From positions 1 through 33,859 of the forward strand of contig JAHQVS010000318.1 of the NCBI GenBank assembly GCA_019634215.1: a stretch of 33,859 bases of DNA, in the 5' to 3' direction. Each line of letters starts with the position of its first letter. The stretch's first letter is position 1. Shown here piece by piece: positions 7,918 to 15,235 of this stretch. Both the position numbers and the translations under genes were made by a program. The DNA is from Paracoccaceae bacterium. GTDB lineage: Bacteria; Pseudomonadota; Alphaproteobacteria; Rhodobacterales; Rhodobacteraceae. The notes beneath the pieces were generated by a model, which saw only the letters and a list, made by a program, of their open reading frames with translations, ran no database searches and was not told where the DNA came from.

Positions 7918-8211
7918 GTGTACGCGGTCACAGTATTTTATGAGTTGGAGTCGGTGCATCAAACCCAGTTTACGGACCGGGCGCGTGCGCTTTCAGCCGA
8001 CGCGTTGGTGAATGATCCACACTGTAGACGCTTTGACGTCTGCGTGCATCCTGACGCGCCAGAAAGAGTGATGTTCTACCAATTGTTCGATGATGGTGGC
8101 GGATTTTTGGCGTATCTCAACTCGGAGCGATTCATACGTTTCGATGTGGAGACTCAGCCTTGGGTCGTGACAAAGTGGATACGTCCTTATGATCTGATGC
8201 CGCCATTGTAG
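7918..8211 (+). CDS. ABM-fold (quinol monooxygenase-like) small protein
   Basis: A 97-residue protein with the antibiotic-biosynthesis-monooxygenase (ABM) fold: an N-terminal strand with hydrophobic alternation, a helix ending in DPHCRRFDVCVHPDAPERVMFYQLF, and the terminal helix-strand block. Family members are dimeric and oxidise quinols or act as small isomerases or heme enzymes. No catalytic residue defines this one. The start is a GTG at 7918 preceded by GGGGCGGGAGG. It follows the SDR by 63 bp on the same strand and probably belongs to the same transcript. It shares the lower G+C content of that gene. Confidence 0.75.
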   Translation: MYAVTVFYELESVHQTQFTDRARALSADALVNDPHCRRFDVCVHPDAPERVMFYQLFDDGGGFLAYLNSERFIRFDVETQPWVVTKWIRPYDLMPPL

Positions 8212-8363
8212 CGGGCGGGCTTACCAAAGCAGCTAATACCGGAGCCTCTGCAGCCGGGATTAAGCGCAACATTTCATCGTAAAATTCGGTTCTGTACCAG
8301 CTCGTCGACGCCTGCTGGCGGACCGTTGTTTTCGTTGATATTTGGGGTCGAACTATCTCATTC

Positions 8364-8396
8364 ATCAGGCGACCCGCGTTCAGCGGGCCGCCTGAT
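8364..8396. terminator. Hairpin between convergent genes
   Basis: The inverted repeat ATCAGGCG-A-CCCGC, loop GTTCA, then GCGGG-C-CGCCTGAT gives a 14-position stem with a single mismatch. It sits between the ABM-protein stop (8211) and the oxidoreductase stop (8410), so it can act for both strands. No T-run follows on either strand, so intrinsic termination is uncertain. Confidence 0.55.
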
Positions 8397-8409
8397 ACAG
8401 TGCGCCGGA

Positions 8410-11400
8410 TCACTCCGCTGCTTGCGCCGACAATCGAGTCGCGTCGCTGGGCTGTAGCCTTGCACGCAAGTCTGTGTGTTTGGCGACAGCGCCGGCCATG
8501 GCTTTGGCTTTCACCGGGCCGAAGCCGCGAATTTCATCCGGCAGTGACAATAGCGCGATCACGCTTCCGGCGTTGCGATCGTTCAGCAGCGCTAGCGCGT
8601 CCTCAATATCCCGCTCATATTGCGCGATCAGCGCCCGCTCCGCCCGGCGCTCCTCGGTTCTTCCGAAGGGGTCCCAGCGGGTGCCGCGCAGGTTTTTGAG
8701 GCGTGCGAGTTGGCGAAACAGCCGCAAGGTGAATGGGCCGAACTCTCGCTTCTTGGGCCGCCCATCCGGGGTGGTGCCGGGCAGCAGAGGAGGCGCAAGG
8801 TTAAAGCTGATGCGGTAGTCGCCCTCGAATTGAGCCGCCAGCATCTCTTTAAGCGATGGGTCCGCCAGCAGGCGCGCAACCTCGTATTCGTCCTTATAGG
8901 CCAGCAGCTTGGCGTAATTTCGCGCCACTGTGCGGATCAAGGCGTTCTGCTCTGCCGTCGTCGACAGCTTGGCCCGCGCCTCCTGTTCAACCTGAGCGAC
9001 CAGCGTGCGGTATTTCTCGGCCAGGGCGTCGTTTTGATAGTTGGTGAGGTGCTGGGCGCGATGGGCGATCAACTGCTCCAGGCTCATATCGGCCTCGGTG
9101 CGCCGTTTTTCGCCCGGCTGGACCAGAGCCCGGACCTTCTCAGGGCTGTGCGCTAGGATCCGACCCCAGCGAAAGGCGTCCAGATTCATGGGGATTGCAA
9201 CGCCGTTTAGGGTGATGGCCTGTTCGATCGCTTCGGGCGTGAGCGGAATCAGCCCCGCCTGCACCGCATAGCCAAGCATCATCATGTTCGCGGCGATCTC
9301 ATCGCCGATCAGCGACAGCGCCACCGCGCTGAAATCGTGGAAATGATCATCTGCGGCGACCGTCTCGCGGATGGTGCGCTCGACCACGGCGGCGCGGAAA
9401 TCGACGTCCCGTTCCCTGACGAAGGCCGCCACAGGGGTCATCTTGGCGTTGACCACCGCCTGGGTGCGCTCCGGGTCGCACATCGTGACGCCCTCTTGTG
9501 AGGCCGCCACCACGCTGTCCGCCGCCAGCATCAGATCCGCGCCGCCATTGGCGATTTTCGGCGAGGTCACCGGTGTGTCCGTATCCGAGATGCGGATATG
9601 GCTCAGCACCGCGCCGCCCTTCTGCGCCAGCCCGGCCACGTCCAGCACCATCGGGTTCTTGCCCTGGATATGCGCCGCCATGGCAATCAGCGCGCCGACG
9701 GTCAGCACCCCGGCGCCGCCGACGCCGGTGACGGCGATGTTCCAAGTTTTGTCGAGCCTATCCGCCGCCGGAGCAATCGGGCTTGGCGCTGGCAGGGTGG
9801 AGACGTCGGGCCCGCCGACGCGCTCGCCCGCCCCTCGCCCTTTGCGAATCTTGCCGCCCCGCACCGTCACGAAGGAGGGGCAGAAGCCTTTCAGGCACGA
9901 AAAATCCTTGTTGCAGCTCGATTGATTAATGCGCCGCTTGCGGCCAAACTCGGTCTCCAGCGGTTCCACCGAGAGGCAGTTGGATTGCACCGAGCAATCG
10001 CCGCAGCCCTCACATACCGCCGGGTTGATGAATAGCCGTTGGTCGGGGTCTGGCATCATCCCGCGTTTGCGACGTCGGCGCTTTTCGGCGGCGCAGGTCT
10101 GGGCATAGACAATTGCTGAACAGCCCTCGATCTCGCGGAGAAGCTTCATCACATGATCAAGCCGGTCGCGGTGCTCGACGTGAACGCCTGGGGCCAGGTC
10201 TCCATATTTGAACGCATCTGGCGTATCAGTCACAAGATATATTGGGAAAACACCTTCGGCGTGCAGTTGACGGGTGATCCGCTCTGGAGTCAGGTCGCCG
10301 TCATGGTTCTGCCCCCCAGTCATCGCCACGGCGTCATTGTAGAGCACCTTGTAGGTGACGTTCACCTTCGCCGCGACTGACTGGCGCACTGCGAGCAGAC
10401 CCGAGTGGAAATAGGTGCCGTCGCCGAGGTTGGCGAAAACATGCTTTTCGTCACTGAACTTGCTGACAGCGGTCCAGGGCACGCCCTCGCCGCCCATCTG
10501 GGTGAAGGTCTCGGTGTTGCGATCCATCCAGACGGCCATGTAATGGCAGCCGATCCCCGCCATAGCCCGCGAGCCCTCCGGCACCTTGGTGGAGGTGTTA
10601 TGCGGGCAGCCCGAGCAGAAATAAGGGGTGCGCTCGATTGGGGCTTGATGTGCGCTGGTCTTGGCGACTCGCGCCTCCAAATAGGACAGCTTGGCGGAAA
10701 TGCGGTCCCGCAGGCCGTCGTCAAAGTCAAATTTCAGCAGCCGGGAGGCGATGGCGCGGGCCAACATGCCAACCGTCAGCCCTTTGGTGAGCGATAGGAA
10801 CGGCCTGTCCTTCTCGTCGAATTTACCGACAATGCGGGGGCGGACGTCGGCGCGCCAGTTGAACAGCTGTTGCTTAATCTGGTTCTCGACGATCTCCCGG
10901 CGCTCTTCAACCACCAGGACCTCTTCCAACCCTTCGGAGAAGCGGCGCACGCCCTCAGGCTCCAACGGCCAAGTCATCCGAACCTTGTAGAGCCTGAGGC
11001 CGATCTCCTCCGCCTCCGCCGGTCCGATCCCCAACTCGATCAACGCTTGGCGCACGTCCTCATAGGCCTTGCCGGAGCCGGCGATGCCGAAGCGGGCCTT
11101 AGTGGAGTCTAGAGTGATCTCGTCGATGTTGTTGGCGCGGCCAAAGGCGATGGCGGCGTATCCTTTATGCTCTTGCAACCGCTCATCCTGGATCAGCGGT
11201 GGGTCGGGCCAACGCAAATTCAGGCCGCCAGCAGGCAGTTCGAATTCCTCTGGAATCACGAACTGTCTGTTTTCACTGGCTAAATCGACGACGGAAGTGG
11301 TCTCCACCGTCTCCGAGATGAATTTCATACCCACCCAGCAGCCGGAGAACCGCGACATCGCGATCCCCAGTAGGCCCATTTCCAGGAATTCATGGATCGA

Positions 11401-11922
11401 GGCCGGGTAGAGGCAGGGCATCAGCGCCGCCATAAAGGCGTGGTCGGATTGATGCGGCACCGTGGAGGATTTGCAGGTGTGGTCGTCGCCCGCGAAGCAC
11501 AACACCCCGCCATGGGGCGAGGAGCCGGCGGCGTTGCCATGCTTGAACACGTCGCCACAGCGGTCGACCCCAGGACCCTTGCCGTACCAAAGGCCCACCA
11601 CGCCGTCCTTGCGCGCGCCGGGCGAGAGCGGTGTTTGCTGCGAGCCCCAAACGGCGGTCGCCGCCAACTCCTCGTTCACTCCAGGTTGGAACACCACGTC
11701 ATGTGCGTCGAGATGGCGTTGGGCGCGGGCGATTTGCTGGTCATAGGCCCCGAGGGGCGAGCCGCGATACCCGGTGATGAACGCCCCGGTGTTGAGCCCG
11801 GCGGCGCGGTCGCGGCGTATTTGGGTCATTGGCAGGCGCACCAGCGCCTGGGTCCCGGTCAGGTGAATTTTGCCCTCGGTGGCGGCGTATTTATCGTCTA
11901 GACGGATTAACCTGTCGGACAT
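8410..11922 (-). CDS. Fused indolepyruvate:ferredoxin oxidoreductase (IorA-IorB type)
   Basis: A 1170-residue single-chain 2-oxoacid:ferredoxin oxidoreductase of the indolepyruvate class, which oxidatively decarboxylates aryl pyruvates to aryl-acetyl-CoA. An N-terminal TPP-dependent half opens with NTGAFITGYRGSPLGAYDQ. The thiamine diphosphate motif starts with GDG at 500-502 and ends with YNDAVAMTGGQ. A ferredoxin-like cluster site CEGCGDC begins at residue 637. The gamma/IorB-like half starts near 725 (VTGVGGAGVLTVG). Archaeal enzymes are split into IorA and IorB; the fused form is common in Alpha- and Betaproteobacteria. GAGGAAA precedes the ATG. It is transcribed alone, with no ferredoxin gene beside it. 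The exact aryl pyruvate is unknown. Confidence 0.92.
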   Translation of the reverse strand: MSDRLIRLDDKYAATEGKIHLTGTQALVRLPMTQIRRDRAAGLNTGAFITGYRGSPLGAYDQQIARAQRHLDAHDVVFQPGVNEELAATAVWGSQQTPLSPGARKDGVVGLWYGKGPGVDRCGDVFKHGNAAGSSPHGGVLCFAGDDHTCKSSTVPHQSDHAFMAALMPCLYPASIHEFLEMGLLGIAMSRFSGCWVGMKFISETVETTSVVDLASENRQFVIPEEFELPAGGLNLRWPDPPLIQDERLQEHKGYAAIAFGRANNIDEITLDSTKARFGIAGSGKAYEDVRQALIELGIGPAEAEEIGLRLYKVRMTWPLEPEGVRRFSEGLEEVLVVEERREIVENQIKQQLFNWRADVRPRIVGKFDEKDRPFLSLTKGLTVGMLARAIASRLLKFDFDDGLRDRISAKLSYLEARVAKTSAHQAPIERTPYFCSGCPHNTSTKVPEGSRAMAGIGCHYMAVWMDRNTETFTQMGGEGVPWTAVSKFSDEKHVFANLGDGTYFHSGLLAVRQSVAAKVNVTYKVLYNDAVAMTGGQNHDGDLTPERITRQLHAEGVFPIYLVTDTPDAFKYGDLAPGVHVEHRDRLDHVMKLLREIEGCSAIVYAQTCAAEKRRRRKRGMMPDPDQRLFINPAVCEGCGDCSVQSNCLSVEPLETEFGRKRRINQSSCNKDFSCLKGFCPSFVTVRGGKIRKGRGAGERVGGPDVSTLPAPSPIAPAADRLDKTWNIAVTGVGGAGVLTVGALIAMAAHIQGKNPMVLDVAGLAQKGGAVLSHIRISDTDTPVTSPKIANGGADLMLAADSVVAASQEGVTMCDPERTQAVVNAKMTPVAAFVRERDVDFRAAVVERTIRETVAADDHFHDFSAVALSLIGDEIAANMMMLGYAVQAGLIPLTPEAIEQAITLNGVAIPMNLDAFRWGRILAHSPEKVRALVQPGEKRRTEADMSLEQLIAHRAQHLTNYQNDALAEKYRTLVAQVEQEARAKLSTTAEQNALIRTVARNYAKLLAYKDEYEVARLLADPSLKEMLAAQFEGDYRISFNLAPPLLPGTTPDGRPKKREFGPFTLRLFRQLARLKNLRGTRWDPFGRTEERRAERALIAQYERDIEDALALLNDRNAGSVIALLSLPDEIRGFGPVKAKAMAGAVAKHTDLRARLQPSDATRLSAQAAE

Positions 11923-12385
11923 CAGCAGTTTCCTCGACAGTATCCCCGATCCAAAGCTCGCCGCATGCGATATTGAGGCGGCGTGTCGAACGAAATCGGC
12001 GGATTGCCCGGCCTTTGGGCGGGGCTTAATGAGCTTGATGCTCTGAGCGTCAGGGCAAAATCGTTGAAATACAACCTTTGTATGCCTCGTAGCTGAGCGG
12101 CTCAGAGTGGGTATCAGCGCTTAAAAATCGCGCACATTTCTGCGAAGTTAGAGAGTCTCACCAAAAGGTTACGAATCTCTTCGCGGGGATGATCAGCTAT
12201 CACGACGAGCGCTGTATATTTTTACGAAAATTTCGCTGCGAGTTTCGAATGGCGGCGTTTGCGAGATGGCGTTTTTTTGAAAGCCGCCGTTTTTTCATCT
12301 GGAGTGGCGCCCGGTGACGTCGATTTTGAGTAAACCCTCTGAAAAACGAGATGTGGATGCGTGCTATTCGGCCAGGAGAATCGAC
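11923..12385. other. 463-bp divergent intergenic region
   Basis: This gap separates the oxidoreductase (minus) from the deiodinase-like gene (plus). It is more A+T-rich than its surroundings. A TATATT box that could serve as a -10 element lies at 12215-12220, without a clear -35. A terminator-like hairpin with a T-run follows at 12251-12296. A short CTGAG/CTCAG palindrome is at 12093-12105. I see no convincing coding frame. Confidence 0.6.
12251..12296 (+). terminator. Terminator-like hairpin with T-run upstream of the deiodinase-like gene
   Basis: GGCGGC at 12251 with a following TTT pairs with AAA-GCCGCC ending at 12288, around a loop of about 19 nt, and is followed by GTTTTTTC. This looks like a Rho-independent terminator on the plus strand, yet the nearest upstream plus-strand gene ended 4 kb earlier. 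It could therefore end a small RNA or attenuate a leader before the gene at 12386. Confidence 0.45.
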
Positions 12386-13102
12386 ATGAGCAGTGATCAT
12401 CCCCCGCGATTTGCCCAATTCGAGCCGCTCCGAGGCTATGTCGAGCGCACCGCGCCGGAGATCACCGCGCGGGCGGCCGCCTTTACAGAGCAGCTTTCGC
12501 AGCGGCGCTCAGTGAGGGATTTCGCGGACCGGGATGTGCCTCGTGAAGCTTTAGAGCTGGCGTTGAAAGCGGCTTGCTCAGCTCCCTCCGGCGCGAATTT
12601 GCAGCCCTGGCGTTTTGTTGTGGTGACGGACGCTGCAGTGAAGCGTCAGATCCGATTGGCGGCGGAAGAGGAGGAGCGCGCCTTCTACAATGGCCGCGCA
12701 CCGCAGGAGTGGCTCGATGCGCTGGCGCCGCTCGGCACGGACGCAGATAAGGGCTTTCTAGAGCGCGCGACACTGGTTGCAGTCTTCGCTGAGCGGTACG
12801 GCTGTTTGCCCGATGGGCGGCGGGTTAAGCATTATTATGTGCCGGAGTCGGTGGGCCTGGCCTGTGGTTTCCTGATCGCCGCGCTGCATCACGCCGGGTT
12901 GGCGACCTTGACGCACACCCCCAGCCCGATGGCGTTCCTCAACCAAATCTGTGGGCGGCCAGAGAATGAGAAACCCTATTTGCTGCTCGCGGTGGGCTAT
13001 CCCGCCGAGGGCGCTCAAGTTCCGGTGTTCGCTGGCGTCCGCAAGCCGATGGCGGAGGCGGTGTCTTGGATTGGGGTGGAGGCGGTTGAGGGAGATGCTT
13101 AA
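12386..13102 (+). CDS. Nitroreductase-family flavoprotein, iodotyrosine deiodinase-like
   Basis: A 238-residue FMN flavoprotein of the nitroreductase superfamily that resembles iodotyrosine deiodinase (IYD), which reductively removes halogen from halotyrosines. RRSVRDF at 40-46 and [11 protein letters not shown] at 65-75 are the usual FMN-binding blocks. The IYD substrate lid appears intact: Glu97, Tyr101 and Lys122 keep the spacing of human Glu157, Tyr161 and Lys182 (4 and 21 residues). [13 protein letters not shown] and the THTPSP block also match IYD, as does the end [13 protein letters not shown]. The start at 12386 has AGGAG upstream; the frame extends to 12314 without support. No signal peptide or membrane anchor is present. 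It probably heads a plus-strand group with the sugar kinase 116 bp downstream. Confidence 0.82.
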   Translation: MSSDHPPRFAQFEPLRGYVERTAPEITARAAAFTEQLSQRRSVRDFADRDVPREALELALKAACSAPSGANLQPWRFVVVTDAAVKRQIRLAAEEEERAFYNGRAPQEWLDALAPLGTDADKGFLERATLVAVFAERYGCLPDGRRVKHYYVPESVGLACGFLIAALHHAGLATLTHTPSPMAFLNQICGRPENEKPYLLLAVGYPAEGAQVPVFAGVRKPMAEAVSWIGVEAVEGDA

Positions 13103-13218
13103 CAACTCGTCGTTGAGGGCCGAGGGTCTGGCGGCCGGTGGATTTTCCGCATAGCAAACGCTCAGATGGGGAACGGTTTGCGCGCTCCAGCCGCGCCGGA
13201 AGCAGAAGAAGAGGGGCG

Positions 13219-14151
13219 ATGACAGCGGATATCCTGTGTCTTGGCGAACCGATGATGGAGTTCAATCATCAGCCCGAAGGCCACTATGCCTCCGGCCATG
13301 GCGGCGACGTCTCCAACTGCGCGGTCGCCGCGGCCCGCAATGGCGCCTCGGTGGGGATGATCGCTCATCTCGGGGGCGATCCGTTCGGCGACAGTTTTAT
13401 CGAGATGTGGTCGCGCGAGGGGGTCGACGCCTCGGCCGTCGAGCGCACCGCCGCGCCCACCGGTATTTACTTTGTCACTCACGGGCCCGGCGGCCATGAA
13501 TTCAGCTACTACCGCGCCGGCTCCGCCGCCAGCCGGATGACGCCGGATGATCTGCCGCGAGAGGTGATTTCATCGGCGAAAGCGCTGCATGTCTCAGGCA
13601 TTAGTCAGGGCATTTCCACCAGCGCGGCGGATTCGGTGTTCGAGGCGATCGAGCTCGCCCGCGCTGCTGGCGTGGCCGTCTCCTACGACACTAACCTGCG
13701 CCTGAAGCTCTGGCCCTTGGCGCGCGCCCGCGCGGTGATCCATGCGGCGGTCGCACGCTGTGATGTGGCGCTGCCCGGCTTGGACGATGCGCAAGCCCTG
13801 ACCGGATTGGAGAACCCTGACGCGATCGTGGAGTTCTATCTCGGGCTTGGGGTGGGTATCGTCGCTCTGACCTTGGGAAAGGACGGTGTCTTGGTCGCCA
13901 CGCCGGAGCGGCGCGAGCGGATCGGCGCCTTCTTGGTTGACGCCGTCGACGCCACCGGCGCCGGGGATACTTTCGACGGCGCCTTTCTGGCTGAATGGAC
14001 CGCCCGTCGCGACCCGTTCGCCGCCGCCCACTACGCCAACGCCGCCGCCGCGCTCTCAACCCTGGGATATGGCGCGGTGGCGCCGATGCCTAAACGAGAG
14101 GCGGTTGAGCGCTTTTTGCAGGAGCGCGGCGGGGCGCGCGCGCCGTCTTAG
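13219..14151 (+). CDS. kdgK: PfkB-family sugar kinase, 2-dehydro-3-deoxygluconokinase type
   Basis: A 310-residue PfkB/ribokinase-family kinase that most resembles KdgK, which phosphorylates 2-keto-3-deoxygluconate at O6 with ATP. The start CLGEPMMEFN, the substrate motif GHGGDVSNCAVAAARNG at 26-42 and YYRAGSAASRM in the lid region are typical. The C-terminal signature DATGAGDTF carries the catalytic Asp250. GAGGGG precedes the ATG at 13219; the frame is open upstream without similarity. It lies 12 bp before the cupin gene and so is probably co-transcribed. No KDPG aldolase lies in the window. Another deoxy-sugar-acid substrate is possible. Confidence 0.83.
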   Translation: MTADILCLGEPMMEFNHQPEGHYASGHGGDVSNCAVAAARNGASVGMIAHLGGDPFGDSFIEMWSREGVDASAVERTAAPTGIYFVTHGPGGHEFSYYRAGSAASRMTPDDLPREVISSAKALHVSGISQGISTSAADSVFEAIELARAAGVAVSYDTNLRLKLWPLARARAVIHAAVARCDVALPGLDDAQALTGLENPDAIVEFYLGLGVGIVALTLGKDGVLVATPERRERIGAFLVDAVDATGAGDTFDGAFLAEWTARRDPFAAAHYANAAAALSTLGYGAVAPMPKREAVERFLQERGGARAPS

Positions 14152-14163
14152 GAGAAATCGCAT

Positions 14164-14691
14164 ATGACCAGCCAGACAGTGGAAGATCATAGCCGCACGC
14201 CGTATCAACTGCCGTTTCCGGCCGACGCGCTCGCTGAGATCGTGGTGCCGCAGGCTATCCCCGAGGATGAGCGGGCCTGGGTGCCCCAAGCTGACAATGT
14301 CTGGTTCCGCCCGCTCTGTCTGAATCGTTCGCAAGGCTATTGGGTAAATCTCCTGAGGGTCCGTAAATCCGGCGTGCTGTCGCGCCACCGGCACCCCCAG
14401 GCGGTGCATGGTTTTGTGCTGAAAGGGCGATGGCGATATCTGGAGCATGACTGGGTCGCGGAGACGGGCGCGTATGTGTTCGAGGCGCCCGGTGAGACCC
14501 ACACGCTGGTGGTGCCTGAGGATGTCGACGAGATGATCACCTTATTTCAGGTCAACGGCGTGATGTGCTACGTCGACCCGTGGGGAGAGGTGACTGGCTA
14601 TGAGGATGTTTTCACCAAGATCGACCTCTGCCGGAAACATTACAGCGCCGTTGGCCTCGGCGCGGAGTTCGTGGACGAGTTTATCCGATGA
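14164..14691 (+). CDS. Cupin, 2,4'-dihydroxyacetophenone dioxygenase family
   Basis: A 175-residue cupin of the family named after 2,4'-dihydroxyacetophenone dioxygenase, a nonheme iron enzyme that cleaves a C-C bond to yield 4-hydroxybenzoate and formate. Probable iron ligands are His75, His77 and His113, in RHRHPQAVHG and APGETHTLVV. The family segment GRWRYLEHDWVAETG is present. AGGAGAA precedes the ATG. Many family members are uncharacterised, so the substrate is open. It overlaps the next gene by 4 bp (ATGA) and lies between a sugar kinase and methylglyoxal synthase, a context that may point to a small ketone or aldehyde rather than an aromatic. Confidence 0.8.
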   Translation: MTSQTVEDHSRTPYQLPFPADALAEIVVPQAIPEDERAWVPQADNVWFRPLCLNRSQGYWVNLLRVRKSGVLSRHRHPQAVHGFVLKGRWRYLEHDWVAETGAYVFEAPGETHTLVVPEDVDEMITLFQVNGVMCYVDPWGEVTGYEDVFTKIDLCRKHYSAVGLGAEFVDEFIR

Positions 14692-15134
14692 CCGAGACCT
14701 CAACCGCCGCTCTCCCCGATCCAGCCCCCGGCGCGATCGCCCTGGTGGCGCATGATCGCCAAAAACCCAACTTGGCGGCTTGGGTAGCGGCTCATGCGGA
14801 TGTTTTGCGCAATCGCCCGATTGTCGCCACCGCCACCACCGGAGCGACTATCAAGGACTTTTGCCCGGAACTGCAAATCACCACGGTGGCGAGCGGCCCC
14901 CTGGGCGGTGATCAGCAGATCGGGGCCATGATCGTTGAGGGCCGGGTTACGGCGCTGGTGTTCTTTCCAGACCCAATGACCCCGATGCCGCATGATGTGG
15001 ATGTCAAAGCCCTGCTCCGCATCGCCTTGGTGCGCGACATTCCCTGCGCTTTTAACCGTCGTTCGGCTGACCTGCTGATGCGGTCTGGGTATTTTCAGGA
15101 AAGCCAGCCCGCGCCAACGGAGCCTGGTTCTTGA
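14688..15134 (+). CDS. mgsA: Methylglyoxal synthase
   Basis: A 148-residue methylglyoxal synthase, which converts dihydroxyacetone phosphate to methylglyoxal and phosphate. The signature blocks are all present: IALVAHDRQK near the start, ATATTGATIKDF, SGPLGGDQQIGA with the general-base aspartate, FFPDPMTPMPHDVDVKALLR, and the terminal AFNRRSADLLM. The ~15-residue Pro/Ala-rich N-terminus is an extension relative to E. coli MgsA. The start overlaps the cupin gene by 4 bp, implying translational coupling. The sensor kinase follows 101 bp later. Confidence 0.93.
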   Translation: MTETSTAALPDPAPGAIALVAHDRQKPNLAAWVAAHADVLRNRPIVATATTGATIKDFCPELQITTVASGPLGGDQQIGAMIVEGRVTALVFFPDPMTPMPHDVDVKALLRIALVRDIPCAFNRRSADLLMRSGYFQESQPAPTEPGS

Positions 15135-15235
15135 CGGGTAACCTTTGGCGCCGTCTGGCGGAAGTGAGTAAACGACCAAGGCGCTGAGCATAGAATTTGC
15201 GTGTTCGTGAGGTCATTGCTCGGCTGAGGTCATCG

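Noticed and set aside
8132-8413. Minus-strand open frame of 93 codons between the ABM and oxidoreductase genes
   Set aside because: It overlaps the end of the ABM gene, runs through the hairpin, has no ribosome site I can see and no family-like sequence.
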